Shown: piece after piece, positions 12,044-21,745 of the stretch
How the letters are laid out: each line of letters opens with the position of its first letter
How positions within the stretch are numbered: the stretch's first letter is position 1
From: Enterobacter cloacae complex sp. R_G8
GTDB lineage: Bacteria; Pseudomonadota; Gammaproteobacteria; Enterobacterales; Enterobacteriaceae
DNA length: 64,000 bases
NCBI RefSeq assembly: GCF_024599795.1
Contig: NZ_CP102246.1
Coordinates: 620,001 to 684,000 of the forward strand
Reading direction: 5' to 3'
The notes under the pieces: model-generated
Databases searched by the model: none
What the model saw: only the letters and a program-made list of their open reading frames with translations
What the model was told of the DNA's origin: nothing
Program-made: the position numbers and the translations under genes

Positions 12044-12843
12044 TGAGTAACGCAATGAGCCGTGGCGAACGCTGGCTGGAAACCCTCGCCCCGAACGCCA
12101 AACGTATTGAGGGGCTGTGCCCGTCCGTGCAGGCGGCAGACGGCGAGCTGAACGGTGAAGCGGTGCGTTTTATCGCCGTGGTGCCGGATGCAAATAACCA
12201 CTTCCCGCGTGCGGCGCAGGGCGAAGTCGGTCTGCTGGAAGGCTGGACGCTGGCGAAAGTGGTCAGCGAAACCGTCGCGGCGGATGCCGATAAAGCCGTC
12301 AAACGCCCGATTGTGGCGGTGATTGACGTCCCAAGCCAGGCCTATGGCCGTCGTGAAGAGGCGTTTGGTATTCACCAGGCGCTGGCGGGAGCCGCTGCCG
12401 CGTATGCGAACGCGCGCCTGGCCGGTCATCCGGTGATTGGGCTTATCGTCGGCAAGGCGATGTCCGGTGCGTTTCTGGCGCACGGCTACCAGGCCAATCG
12501 CCTGATTGCCTTTAACGACAAAGGCGTGCTCATCCACGCCATGGGGAAAGCGTCTGCCGCGCGGATCACCCTGCGCAGCGTGGAGGCGCTGGAAAAACTG
12601 GCTGCCACTATTCCACCTATGGCGTATGACATCAGCAACTACGCCACGCTGGGGCTGCTCTCCAGCCTGCTGGATATCAGCAACCCGGATGCCCCATCCG
12701 ATAACGACCTGACGCTGGTGAAAACCACCCTGCAACAGGCCATCAGTGACGCTCGTCAGGATCCGACGCTGAAAAGCCGTCTGGGTGCTGACAATCGCCG
12801 CAGCTCGGCGCTCGTACGCGAACGTATGCGCGCCAGCTGGTAA
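12040..12843 (+). CDS. mdcE: Malonate decarboxylase gamma subunit
   Basis: MdcE (267 aa), partner of MdcD in the decarboxylase, shares the crotonase-like fold (IGLIVGKAMSGAFLAHGYQA). Start at 12040 or the adjacent ATG at 12043; the first overlaps the mdcD stop. It is followed by a 123-bp gap with a strong dyad before mdcF. Confidence 0.93.
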   Translation: MMSNAMSRGERWLETLAPNAKRIEGLCPSVQAADGELNGEAVRFIAVVPDANNHFPRAAQGEVGLLEGWTLAKVVSETVAADADKAVKRPIVAVIDVPSQAYGRREEAFGIHQALAGAAAAYANARLAGHPVIGLIVGKAMSGAFLAHGYQANRLIAFNDKGVLIHAMGKASAARITLRSVEALEKLAATIPPMAYDISNYATLGLLSSLLDISNPDAPSDNDLTLVKTTLQQAISDARQDPTLKSRLGADNRRSSALVRERMRASW

Positions 12844-12861
12844 GTAAAAAGAGACCTGCCA

Positions 12862-12912
12862 GATGCACAACCCCACGGGCGTATCCGTTACGCCCGTGCG
12901 GGAAGCTGCATC
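12862..12912 (+). repeat. Large dyad between mdcE and mdcF
   Basis: A perfect 10-bp stem (12874-12883 with 12889-12898; loop TCCGT) is nested in an outer GATGCA/TGCATC pair (12862-12867, 12907-12912), with CCC/GGG pairing between them. No U run follows, so it looks more like an RNA-end barrier or attenuator-like element than a simple terminator. Confidence 0.7.
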
Positions 12913-12966
12913 CTGAAAATAATAATCATCGCGCCAGTGCTACTTCTTTTTAATCACAGGTGATTT

Positions 12967-13926
12967 ATGACTTACGTAATTGTTCATGCTCTCGCACCGA
13001 TTTTCGTCATCATGCTGCTGGGATTCTGGGCCGGTAAGGCAAAGATGGTCGATAACAAAAATGTTTCCCTGCTCAATATCTTCGTTATGGATTTTGCCCT
13101 GCCTGCCGCGCTGTTCAGCGCGACCGTGCAAACCCCGTGGACCGGTATCGTGGCGCAGTCGCCGCTGATCCTGGTGCTGACCCTGGCGATGTGGATCACC
13201 TACGCAGCTATCTATTTCCTTGCCACGAAGGTCTTTAAAAAATCCCCTCAGGATGCGGCCGTGCTGACGCTCACCGTCGCGCTGCCAAACTATGCGGCGC
13301 TTGGTCTGCCGATTCTGGGCAGCGTGCTGGGTGAAGGATCTTCCACGTCTCTCTCCGTGGCGGTCTCTATTGCCTGCGGTTCCGTGCTGATGACGCCGTT
13401 CTGTCTGCTGATCCTGGAGCGGGAAAAAGCGCGTTCCGAAGGCAATACCTCCGGCTCAACCCTCTCTATGCTGCCGGTGCTGATGTGGCGATCCATTAAA
13501 AAACCGATCGTGATGGGTCCACTGCTCGGTGTGATTTTATCCGCTATCGGCATCAAAATGCCGGATCTGGTCCTCGCTGCGATTAAACCGCTGGGACTGT
13601 CCGCCACCGCCGCCGCGCTGTTCCTGACCGGGGTGATCCTCTCTGCCCGTAAGCTGCAGATCAACACCATGGTGATCACCTCGACCATCGCCAAACTGCT
13701 TATCCAGCCAGCCATTGCCTGGGGTATCGTTTTAATCTTCGGTCTGCACGGCTCCGTGGCGATCACCGCTATCCTGATGATTGCGCTGTCCGCGGGTTTC
13801 TTCGGGGTAGTGTTTGGTAACCGCTTTGGCGTGCAGTCACCGGATGCAGAAGCGGTACTGCTGTTAAGCTCAGTCCTGTGTATCCTGTCGCTGCCGCTGT
13901 TTATCTCATTGACGTCAGGAATGTAA
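12967..13926 (+). CDS. mdcF: AEC-family malonate transporter
   Basis: A 319-aa inner-membrane protein of the auxin efflux carrier (AEC) family with about ten hydrophobic segments. Its place between the decarboxylase subunits and mdcG, and similarity to Klebsiella MdcF, make it the likely malonate carrier. Starts at ATG after AGGTGA. mdcG follows after 2 bp. Confidence 0.9.
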   Translation: MTYVIVHALAPIFVIMLLGFWAGKAKMVDNKNVSLLNIFVMDFALPAALFSATVQTPWTGIVAQSPLILVLTLAMWITYAAIYFLATKVFKKSPQDAAVLTLTVALPNYAALGLPILGSVLGEGSSTSLSVAVSIACGSVLMTPFCLLILEREKARSEGNTSGSTLSMLPVLMWRSIKKPIVMGPLLGVILSAIGIKMPDLVLAAIKPLGLSATAAALFLTGVILSARKLQINTMVITSTIAKLLIQPAIAWGIVLIFGLHGSVAITAILMIALSAGFFGVVFGNRFGVQSPDAEAVLLLSSVLCILSLPLFISLTSGM

Positions 13927-13928
13927 TC

Positions 13929-14546
13929 ATGACCACAACATTACGCCCGCACGACCTCATCTGGCTTACCGCGCGCGACGCGCTGGAAGGGATCACTGAA
14001 ACCTGGGTGGATGCCGCCTGGCATACCGGCCTGCCGGTGGTGGTGCGGCGTGATGTTGATAACGATGGCCGAATCCCCGTTGGCGTGCGCGGACTGCGCC
14101 GCGACCACCGGGCGGCCGGATGGGTGAAGACGGAAAACGTACGCCGCGTGGTGTCACCTGAAGAGCTGTGCGTCACCGCCGATTTGCTGCGTTCGCCGTT
14201 TGTCACTCAGCCACCTGTTCAGGTGGCGTTACAGCTTGCGCAGCAGTCGTGGCCGTGGACGTGGGGCATTACCGGCAGCACCGGCTTTGCGCTGGCGACC
14301 GGCATTCCGGTGATCCATGCCGACAGCGATCTTGATCTGCTGATCCGCGCCCCGCAGCCGATATCACCCGACGCGTTTACCGCCTGGCAGTTGCAGTTAA
14401 GTGGTGCGCTGTGCCGGGCTGATACCCAGGTGGATACGCCAGAGGGTGGATTCGCGCTGGCGGAGTGGCTGCGCGATGGCAAAACGCTGCAGAAAACCCG
14501 CCGTGGGCCACGCCTGGTGGCAGACCCATGGCGCAGGGAGGAGTGA
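13929..14546 (+). CDS. mdcG: Phosphoribosyl-dephospho-CoA transferase
   Basis: MdcG (205 aa) attaches the triphosphoribosyl-dephospho-CoA made by MdcB to the Ser of MdcC, giving holo-ACP. A nucleotidyltransferase-like motif is visible: GSTGFALATG followed by HADSDLDLLI. Start at 13929 by family alignment. The stop overlaps the mdcH start (TGATG). Confidence 0.92.
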   Translation: MTTTLRPHDLIWLTARDALEGITETWVDAAWHTGLPVVVRRDVDNDGRIPVGVRGLRRDHRAAGWVKTENVRRVVSPEELCVTADLLRSPFVTQPPVQVALQLAQQSWPWTWGITGSTGFALATGIPVIHADSDLDLLIRAPQPISPDAFTAWQLQLSGALCRADTQVDTPEGGFALAEWLRDGKTLQKTRRGPRLVADPWRREE

Positions 14547-15442
14547 TGAAAATACTGTTTACCTTTCCGGGGCAGGGTACGCAGCATGAAGGTATGCTGC
14601 AAAACCTGCCGGGAACGGAACTGGCTCAGGCGCGTGAGGTGCTGGGTGCCGAAGTTGATACGCTGGACAGTGCCGCCTCGTTAACCCATACCCGTGCGGT
14701 TCAGCTTTCCCTGCTCATTGCTGGCGTCGCATGGGCGCACGAGCTGGAGCGACGTGGCGTGTCGCCTGACATCGTCAGCGGTTTATCGATTGGCGCTTAT
14801 CCCGCGGCGGTCGTGGCAGGGGCGCTGGAATTTACGGACGCCCTTAAGCTGGTGGCGCTGCGTGGCGATCTGATGGAGCAGGCGTATCCGCACGGCTACG
14901 GCCTGACGGCGATTATGGGGCTGACCCTGCCGCAGGTGGAGCAACTTATCGAAGGCACCGGAACGTATATTGCTAACCTGAACGCCGAAACGCAGATCGT
15001 CATTGCCGGATCCGATGGAGGGATGGCGCAGGTGGCAAAACGCGCCCTGGAAAAGGGGGCGAGCAAAGCGCAAAGGCTGGCAGTCAGCGTGCCATCCCAT
15101 TGTGAACTGCTGGCGGAGCCGGCACAAAAGCTGGTCTCGGCGTTTGAAGCGGTCACCCTTTCCCGACCGCGCTGTGCGTACCTGAGCGGCAGCACCGGGC
15201 GCGTGCTCTGGCAACCGGAGAGAATCGCGGACGATCTGGCGATGAACATGGCGCGCACCGTGCGCTGGCAGGAGGCGATGATTTCCGCGAACGAACGTGA
15301 AGCCCGGCTGGCGATCGAGATGCCGCCCGGCGGCGTACTGACCTGTCTGACGCGACAGGCCGCGTGGGAAGGGGAGACCCTTTCACTGGAGCGCAGCGGG
15401 GCGGATGTGGCGGTGCATCTGGCAGGAAGGCTTCGTGCGTGA
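14546..15442 (+). CDS. mdcH: Malonyl-CoA:ACP transacylase of malonate decarboxylase
   Basis: MdcH (298 aa) is a FabD-like acyltransferase that loads the first malonyl group from malonyl-CoA onto the holo-ACP. The family start FTFPGQGTQHEGM and the active-site Ser in SGLSIGAYPAAV are present. The ATG overlaps the mdcG stop. Last gene of the plus-strand operon. Confidence 0.93.
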   Translation: MKILFTFPGQGTQHEGMLQNLPGTELAQAREVLGAEVDTLDSAASLTHTRAVQLSLLIAGVAWAHELERRGVSPDIVSGLSIGAYPAAVVAGALEFTDALKLVALRGDLMEQAYPHGYGLTAIMGLTLPQVEQLIEGTGTYIANLNAETQIVIAGSDGGMAQVAKRALEKGASKAQRLAVSVPSHCELLAEPAQKLVSAFEAVTLSRPRCAYLSGSTGRVLWQPERIADDLAMNMARTVRWQEAMISANEREARLAIEMPPGGVLTCLTRQAAWEGETLSLERSGADVAVHLAGRLRA

Positions 15443-15449
15443 GTTTTTA

Positions 15450-15475
15450 GCCCGGTAAGCGTAGCGCCACCGGGC
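15450..15475. repeat. REP-like palindrome between mdcH and mdcR
   Basis: The arms GCCCGGT and ACCGGGC enclose AAGCGTAGCGCC, the layout of enterobacterial REP elements. It sits between the convergent ends of mdcH and mdcR and may protect or end both transcripts. Confidence 0.7.
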
Positions 15476-15481
15476 AATACA

Positions 15482-16414
15482 TCAGACTCCGTCCTGCAGG
15501 CTGCGGGCATACATTCGCCCTTCGGCGGCCAGCGCCCGCAGACTCGGGTCCTGTTCGCGGTTGCGGGCAAAGACAATCGCGATTAACTGCTGCATCTGGT
15601 ACGGCTGCGCCAGCTTTAACAGCTGCACCGAGTTCTCATACACCTTCTTCATCCTGCCCGGCATCAGCGTAAAGCCGACGCCCGCCTGAACCAGGCTGAG
15701 CATTGAGAAAATGTCATTCACGCGGGTGACAATTTCCGGTTCAAATCCGGCGATATGAAATGCTTCCTGGAACCCCGCATAGGTGGCAAACCCTTCTGCC
15801 AGCGAGACAAATTTCTGATCTTTATAATCGCGTAAATCAGCCAGCCCGCTGGTATTCAGCGTGGCAGAGGCAGGTGCGGCCAGGAAAATGTCATCATGAA
15901 ACAGGGGCAGGACTTCAAGGCTGTTGCGGTCGATGTCGCTTTCGGAAATCGAGATGAGGATCGCGTCCAGCGTACCGTCGTCAAGCATATGCAGCAACGT
16001 ATCGTTGGAGCCCATGGTCAGGTCCATCTCCAGATCCGGGCGACGCAGCTTCATGCCCATGATCAGGCGCGGCACGGTTTCCAGCGTCAGCGAGTAGAGC
16101 GTGCCGACGCGCAACCGCCCCTGACCAATACCGGCGATTTTACGGGACTCTTCCAGCCCGCGCTCCATCACCTGCATAACTTCCTGACAATACTCCAGCA
16201 GCGTCCAGGCGGACGGAAGGGCAATCAGGTTACGTCCCTTATGGGTAAAGAGCGGACAGCGGACGTTCTCTTCCAGAGTATGCAGCGCACGATGCACGCT
16301 GACGCCGCTCAGACCCAGCGTTTCGGCGGTACGGGCGATATTGCCCTTCTCCATAAACGTCATGAAGATGCTGAGCTTACGGAATGTAATTTCACTCGTG
16401 ATATCGAACCCCAT
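15482..16414 (-). CDS. mdcR: LysR-type regulator of malonate catabolism
   Basis: A 310-aa LysR-family protein. The N-terminal winged helix-turn-helix contains GNIARTAETLGLSGVSVHRA, and the C-terminal part is the substrate-binding type of effector domain. MdcR of Klebsiella activates the mdc operon. The start at 16414 follows GGGAGGG; a GTG at 16432 overlapping the yheS stop (GTGA) would add six residues. It directly follows yheS on the same strand, so read-through is possible. Confidence 0.9.
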   Translation of the reverse strand: MGFDITSEITFRKLSIFMTFMEKGNIARTAETLGLSGVSVHRALHTLEENVRCPLFTHKGRNLIALPSAWTLLEYCQEVMQVMERGLEESRKIAGIGQGRLRVGTLYSLTLETVPRLIMGMKLRRPDLEMDLTMGSNDTLLHMLDDGTLDAILISISESDIDRNSLEVLPLFHDDIFLAAPASATLNTSGLADLRDYKDQKFVSLAEGFATYAGFQEAFHIAGFEPEIVTRVNDIFSMLSLVQAGVGFTLMPGRMKKVYENSVQLLKLAQPYQMQQLIAIVFARNREQDPSLRALAAEGRMYARSLQDGV

Positions 16415-16428
16415 AACCCTCCCGGCGG

Positions 16429-18333
16429 TCACTCAGCCTGCAGCATCGCTTCCAGCTGTTCCTGGGCATCCAGCCATGCCATTTCGCACTCTTCGAGGCT
16501 GGATTTGGTCTTCGCCTGGGTTTGCAGGCAGTCGGTCAGCTCCGCTTTACGGCTCTGGTCGTACAGACCGCTGTCGCCCAGTTTTTCTTCAACGTCTGCA
16601 AGCGTGGCGTTGAGTTTCTCCATCTCTTTTTCGAGACGGGCAATCTCTTTACGCAGTGGCTGAGTCTGCGTACGCAGTTCAGCTTCACGGCGCTTCTGAT
16701 CTTTACGCGCCTGCGCGCTGTTGGCGTTCTCTTTCGCCGACTCTTCCGGCTGGTTTTCCTGCTTCTGCACGTCCGTCAGCCACTGCTGATAGTCTTCCAG
16801 GTCACCGTCAAACGGCTCGACTTTACCGTCGTGTACCAGATAGAGATCGTCCGTGGTGGAGCGGATCAGGTGGCGGTCGTGCGAGACCACAACCAGCGCG
16901 CCCTCAAACTCAATCAGCGCTTCGGTCAGCGCCTGACGCATGTCGAGATCGAGGTGGTTGGTCGGTTCATCGAGCAGCAGCAGGTTCGGGCGCTGCCAGA
17001 CAATCAGCGCCAGCACCAGACGGGCTTTTTCGCCGCCAGAGAAACGCTCGGTGTTTTCGGTGACCTTATCGCCCTGGAAGCCAAAGCCGCCGAGGTAGTC
17101 GCGTAGCTTTTGCTCCATCTCCTGCGGTGCCAGACGCGCCAGGTGCTGGATAGGGGATTCATCCGCGCGTAAAAATTCCAGCTGATGCTGGGCGAAGTAG
17201 CCAAGCTTGATACCTTTTGCCAGGCCGATCTCGCCGCTTACCGGGTTAAGCTCGCCCGCCAGCAGTTTGATGAGTGTTGATTTACCGGCGCCATTACGTC
17301 CCAGCAGACCAATACGCGAACCCGGCACCAGGTTGAGTTTGATGGAGTCGAGGATGATGCGATCGCCGTATCCGGCGCTCACTTTTTCCATCTTTAGCAG
17401 CGGGTTTGGCAGGCTTTCCGGCGCGCGGAAGCTGAAGTGGAACGGGTTATCCACGTGCGCCGGGGCAATCATCTCCATGCGTTCCAGCATCTTGATACGG
17501 CTTTGGGCCTGTTTGGCCTTCGAGGCTTTGGCCTTGAAGCGGTCAACAAAACTCTGCAGATGCGCCACGCGCTGCTGCTGGCTTTCGTACATCGCCTGCT
17601 GTTGAGCGAGGCGCGTTGCGCGCTGGCGTTCGAAAGAGCTGTAGTTTCCGGTGTACTCGAACATATTTTGCTGTTCGATATGAATGATTTTATCCACCAC
17701 CGGATCGAGGAAGTCGCGGTCGTGGGAGATCAGAATCAGAGTGCCCTGATAGCTCTTGAGCCACTTCTCCAGCCAAATGACCGCATCGAGATCGAGGTGG
17801 TTCGTCGGTTCATCGAGCAACAGCAAATCGGAGCGGCAGATCAGCGCCTGCGCCAGGTTAAGACGCATACGCCAGCCACCGGAGAAGTCGCTGACGGGAC
17901 GTTCAAGCTGTTCGTTGCTGAACCCCAGGCCGTGGAGCAGGCTGGAGGCGCGGGAGCGAATGGTCCACGCGTCGATGGCGTCCAGCTTGCCGTGGACGGT
18001 GGCGATGGCGTGGCCATCGTTGCGATCGTTGGCGGCGTTCAGTTCCGCTTCCAGCTTACGGTATTCACGATCGCCATCAATAACATAGTCGAGCGCCGGC
18101 TCACTCAGGGCGGGCGTCTCCTGGTTTACCCAGGCGAGCTGCCAGTTTCCCGGATACGTAAAGTTACCGCCATCCGCGCTAATCTCGTTTTTCAGCAGCG
18201 CCAGCAGGGTGGATTTACCGCAGCCGTTTTTGCCGACCAGACCCACTTTTTGACCTGGATTAATGGTGGCGGTGGCGTTATCCAGCAGGACGCGCACGCC
18301 GCGACGAATTTGTAACGAGGAGAAAACAATCAT
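16429..18333 (-). CDS. yheS: ABC-F ATPase YheS
   Basis: A 634-aa ABC-F protein without membrane segments. Two ATPase domains: Walker A GKNGCGKST with signature FSGGWRMRL, and GRNGAGKST with signature FSGGEKARL, joined by the ABC-F linker. The C-terminal part, rich in Lys, Glu and Ala, is probably a coiled coil. ABC-F proteins act on the ribosome E site; a role in arrested translation is likely. It is three residues shorter than I recall for E. coli, and ends at the border of the mdc cluster. Confidence 0.94.
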   Translation of the reverse strand: MIVFSSLQIRRGVRVLLDNATATINPGQKVGLVGKNGCGKSTLLALLKNEISADGGNFTYPGNWQLAWVNQETPALSEPALDYVIDGDREYRKLEAELNAANDRNDGHAIATVHGKLDAIDAWTIRSRASSLLHGLGFSNEQLERPVSDFSGGWRMRLNLAQALICRSDLLLLDEPTNHLDLDAVIWLEKWLKSYQGTLILISHDRDFLDPVVDKIIHIEQQNMFEYTGNYSSFERQRATRLAQQQAMYESQQQRVAHLQSFVDRFKAKASKAKQAQSRIKMLERMEMIAPAHVDNPFHFSFRAPESLPNPLLKMEKVSAGYGDRIILDSIKLNLVPGSRIGLLGRNGAGKSTLIKLLAGELNPVSGEIGLAKGIKLGYFAQHQLEFLRADESPIQHLARLAPQEMEQKLRDYLGGFGFQGDKVTENTERFSGGEKARLVLALIVWQRPNLLLLDEPTNHLDLDMRQALTEALIEFEGALVVVSHDRHLIRSTTDDLYLVHDGKVEPFDGDLEDYQQWLTDVQKQENQPEESAKENANSAQARKDQKRREAELRTQTQPLRKEIARLEKEMEKLNATLADVEEKLGDSGLYDQSRKAELTDCLQTQAKTKSSLEECEMAWLDAQEQLEAMLQAE

Positions 18334-18468
18334 AGAAGCGCCGTATGTTCCGACTATGTTAATTTGTCATTATGATAATGTAAGGTGTGGGCCATTTTCC
18401 GCACCGGGCCGCCATGGTAGCCCAAAACAACGACGATACACAAAAACAGAAACAGAACCGGGAGGGGA

Positions 18469-19023
18469 GTGATGTCTCAGACAGCAAAAGTGCTGCTGCT
18501 GTATGCCCATCCGGAATCTCAGGACTCGGTGGCAAACCGCGTCCTGCTTAAGCCGGCTACTCAGCTCAGTAACGTGACGGTGCACGATCTCTACGCGCAC
18601 TACCCTGATTTCTTTATCGATATTCCGTACGAGCAGGAATTGCTGCGTCAGCATGACGTGATTGTGTTCCAGCATCCGCTCTATACCTATAGCTGTCCGG
18701 CCCTGCTGAAAGAGTGGCTGGATCGGGTGCTGAGTCGGGGATTTTCCAGCGGGGTGGGGGGCAACCAACTGGCGGGAAAGTACTGGCGTAGCGTGATTAC
18801 CACCGGTGAGCCGGAGAGCGCTTACCGCTACGATGGCCTTAACCGTTATCCGATGAGCGATATCCTGCGGCCCTTCGAGCTGACGGCGGCGATGTGCCGT
18901 ATGCACTGGATGAGCCCTATTATCATCTACTGGGCGCGGCGTCAGGATCCGAAGGAGCTGGCGAGCCACGCCAGAGCGTATGGTGAATGGCTGGCATCAC
19001 CGATTCCGGCAGGAGGGCGTTAA
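18469..19023 (+). CDS. kefG: KefB ancillary flavodoxin-like protein
   Basis: KefG (184 aa) is a quinone-oxidoreductase-like flavoprotein needed for full activity of the K+ efflux system KefB. Characteristic segments: [29 protein letters not shown]. The GTG at 18469 and ATG at 18472 are both possible; GGAGG at 18461-18465 fits the latter better. The stop overlaps the kefB start (TAATG). Confidence 0.94.
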   Translation: MMSQTAKVLLLYAHPESQDSVANRVLLKPATQLSNVTVHDLYAHYPDFFIDIPYEQELLRQHDVIVFQHPLYTYSCPALLKEWLDRVLSRGFSSGVGGNQLAGKYWRSVITTGEPESAYRYDGLNRYPMSDILRPFELTAAMCRMHWMSPIIIYWARRQDPKELASHARAYGEWLASPIPAGGR

Positions 19024-20828
19024 TGGAAGGATCGAATTTACTCCTCGCCGGGGTGCTGTTTTTGTTTGCCGCGGTGGTGGCGGTACCGTTGGCCGCACGG
19101 ATCGGTATTGGCGCGGTGCTCGGGTATCTGCTGGCGGGGATTGCAATTGGCCCCTGGGGGCTGGGATTCATCAGCGATGTCGATGAAATTCTCCATTTCT
19201 CCGAGCTGGGCGTGGTGTTCCTGATGTTCATCATTGGCCTGGAGCTGAACCCGTCAAAGCTGTGGCAGCTCCGGCGCTCAATCTTTGGCGTTGGCGCGGC
19301 GCAGGTGCTGTTCAGCGCAGCCATTCTGGCCGGGCTGCTGATGCTCACTGACTTTTCGTGGCAGGCGGCGACCATCGGCGGTATTGGCCTTGCCATGTCC
19401 TCAACGGCGATGGCATTGCAGCTGATGCGTGACAAGGGCATGAACCGCAGTGAGTCGGGGCAACTGGGCTTTTCGGTTCTGCTGTTTCAGGATTTAGCGG
19501 TGATCCCGGCGTTGGCGCTGGTGCCGCTGTTGGCCGGGCCCGGTGACGATCATTTCGACTGGGCAAAAGTCTCCATGAAGGTGCTGGCCTTTGCGGGCAT
19601 GCTGATTGGGGGGCGTTTCCTGCTGCGTCCGGTGTTCCGCTTTATCGCCGCGTCAGGCGTGCGTGAGGTGTTTACCGCCGCAACGCTGCTGCTGGTACTG
19701 GGCTCTGCGCTGTTTATGGACGCGCTGGGGCTGTCGATGGCGCTTGGTACGTTCATCGCCGGGGTGCTGCTCGCCGAGAGCGAATACCGCCACGAACTGG
19801 AAATTGCGATCGAACCCTTTAAAGGGCTGCTGTTAGGGCTGTTCTTTATTTCGGTCGGCATGGCGCTCAATCTCGGTGTGCTCTATACCCATCTGCTGTG
19901 GGTTATCGTGAGTGTGGCTGTGCTGGTGGCGGTGAAAACCCTGGTGCTGTACGTCATGGCGCGTATATCCGGGCTGCGCAGTTCGGAACGCATGCAGTTT
20001 GCCAGCGTGCTTAGCCAGGGGGGAGAGTTCGCGTTTGTGCTGTTCTCTACGGCGTCGTCGCAGAAACTGTTCAAAGACGATCAGATGGCGCTTCTGCTGG
20101 TGACGGTCACGCTGTCGATGATGACCACGCCGCTGCTGATGAAGCTGGTGGATAAACTGCTGTCGCGCCGCTTAAACCCGGCTGACGATGAAGATGAAGC
20201 CCCGTGGGTGGAAGACGATAAGCCGCAGGTGATTGTGGTGGGGTTTGGCCGCTTCGGGCAGGTGATCGGTCGTCTGCTGATGGCGAACAAAATGCGCATC
20301 ACGGTGCTGGAGCGGGATATCAGCGCGGTCAACCTGATGCGCAAATACGGTTATAAGGTTTATTACGGTGATGCGACGCAGCTCGAACTGCTGCGATCCG
20401 CAGGCGCGGAGGCGGCGGAGTCGATCGTCATTACCTGTAACGATCCGGAAGACACGATGAAGCTGGTAGAACTTTGTCAGCAGCATTTCCCGCATCTGCA
20501 TATCCTGGCGCGTGCGCGGGGACGTGTGGAAGCGCACGAACTGTTGCAGGCGGGGGTGAAACACTTCTCGCGTGAGACGTTTTCCAGTGCGCTTGAGTTA
20601 GGGCGAAAAGCGCTGATTTCGCTGGGCATGCACCCGCATCAGGCGCAGCGTGCCCAGATGCACTTCCGCCGGCTGGATATGCGTATGCTGCGCGAGCTGA
20701 TGCCCGTGCACACGGATACGGCGCAGATCTCCCGCGTGCGGGAAGCGCGTCGTGAGCTGGAGGAGATTTTCCAGCGCGAGATGCAGCAGGAACGACGCCA
20801 GCTGGACGGCTGGGACGAATTTGAATAA
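19023..20828 (+). CDS. kefB: Glutathione-regulated K+/H+ antiporter
   Basis: KefB (601 aa) is a CPA2 antiporter gated by glutathione adducts; it acidifies the cytoplasm during electrophile stress. About twelve membrane segments to residue ~380 are followed by a regulator domain that starts with the nucleotide-binding [15 protein letters not shown]. The ATG at 19023 overlaps the kefG stop and gives the usual 601 aa. Confidence 0.96.
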   Translation: MEGSNLLLAGVLFLFAAVVAVPLAARIGIGAVLGYLLAGIAIGPWGLGFISDVDEILHFSELGVVFLMFIIGLELNPSKLWQLRRSIFGVGAAQVLFSAAILAGLLMLTDFSWQAATIGGIGLAMSSTAMALQLMRDKGMNRSESGQLGFSVLLFQDLAVIPALALVPLLAGPGDDHFDWAKVSMKVLAFAGMLIGGRFLLRPVFRFIAASGVREVFTAATLLLVLGSALFMDALGLSMALGTFIAGVLLAESEYRHELEIAIEPFKGLLLGLFFISVGMALNLGVLYTHLLWVIVSVAVLVAVKTLVLYVMARISGLRSSERMQFASVLSQGGEFAFVLFSTASSQKLFKDDQMALLLVTVTLSMMTTPLLMKLVDKLLSRRLNPADDEDEAPWVEDDKPQVIVVGFGRFGQVIGRLLMANKMRITVLERDISAVNLMRKYGYKVYYGDATQLELLRSAGAEAAESIVITCNDPEDTMKLVELCQQHFPHLHILARARGRVEAHELLQAGVKHFSRETFSSALELGRKALISLGMHPHQAQRAQMHFRRLDMRMLRELMPVHTDTAQISRVREARRELEEIFQREMQQERRQLDGWDEFE

Positions 20829-20841
20829 AGGGTAACCAAAT

Positions 20842-21042
20842 ATGGCTGTACGTAAACGCTTTATCGCGGGCGCAAAATGCCCGACCTGCCAGGCACAAGA
20901 TACCCTGGCGATGTGGCGTGAGAATAATATTGATGTTGTTGAGTGCGTTAAGTGCGGTCACCAGATGCGTGAGGCCGACAAAGAAGCACGCGATCACGTG
21001 CGCAAAGAAGAGCAAGTGATCGGCATTTTTCATCCGGACTAG
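20842..21042 (+). CDS. yheV: Small zinc-ribbon protein YheV
   Basis: A 66-aa protein with two CxxC pairs (KCPTCQ and ECVKCG), suggesting a zinc ribbon. Function unknown. It lies 13 bp after kefB and is probably co-transcribed with kefGB. Confidence 0.92.
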   Translation: MAVRKRFIAGAKCPTCQAQDTLAMWRENNIDVVECVKCGHQMREADKEARDHVRKEEQVIGIFHPD

Positions 21043-21136
21043 CGATATGCCCTGAGTTTTTTTAAGCTAAAGGGTACACGGGTGCAGATTTCCGCTACAA
21101 TCTGCGCCAGCAATTTTCCCACGCTCAGGAGATATC

Positions 21137-21727
21137 ATGAAAGTAGCAAAAGACCTGGTGGTCAGCCTGGCCTATCAGGTACGTACAGAAGACGGTGTGT
21201 TGGTTGATGAGTCTCCGGTGAGTGCGCCGCTGGACTACCTGCATGGTCACGGTTCCCTGATTTCCGGCCTGGAAAACGCGCTGGAAGGTCATGAAGTTGG
21301 CGATAAATTTGACGTTGCTGTAGGCGCGAACGACGCTTACGGTCAGTATGACGACAACCTGGTTCAGCGCGTTCCTAAAGACGTGTTCATGGGCGTTGAC
21401 GAGCTGCAGGTTGGCATGCGCTTCCTGGCGGAAACTGACCAGGGCCCGGTTCCGGTTGAAATTACTGAAGTTGAAGACGACCACGTTGTGGTTGATGGCA
21501 ACCACATGCTGGCTGGCCAGAACCTGAAGTTCAACGTAGAAGTTGTCGCTATCCGTGAAGCAACGGAAGAAGAGCTGGCTCATGGCCACGTTCACGGTGC
21601 GCACGGTCACGACCATGACCACGATCACGGCCACGACGGCTGCTGCGGTGGTCACGGCCACGACCACGACCATGGTCACGACCACGGTAAAGGTGGTTGC
21701 GGTAACGGCGGCTGCGGTTGTCACTGA
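21137..21727 (+). CDS. slyD: FKBP-type prolyl isomerase and nickel metallochaperone SlyD
   Basis: SlyD (196 aa) catalyses prolyl isomerisation and delivers nickel for hydrogenase assembly. The FKBP part (to about residue 70 and 125-150) encloses the insert-in-flap chaperone domain. The C-terminal ~50 residues are extremely rich in His, Asp, Gly and Cys (HGHDHDHDHGHDGCCGG and more), the metal-binding tail. A -10-like TACAAT is at 21096-21101. Confidence 0.97.
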   Translation: MKVAKDLVVSLAYQVRTEDGVLVDESPVSAPLDYLHGHGSLISGLENALEGHEVGDKFDVAVGANDAYGQYDDNLVQRVPKDVFMGVDELQVGMRFLAETDQGPVPVEITEVEDDHVVVDGNHMLAGQNLKFNVEVVAIREATEEELAHGHVHGAHGHDHDHDHGHDGCCGGHGHDHDHGHDHGKGGCGNGGCGCH

Positions 21728-21745
21728 TTCCGTATGACGGAAAAT

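Noticed and set aside
21125..21724. 199-aa frame rich in Val/Thr opposite slyD
   Set aside because: It is the mirror of the His-rich tail repeats, with no coding evidence.
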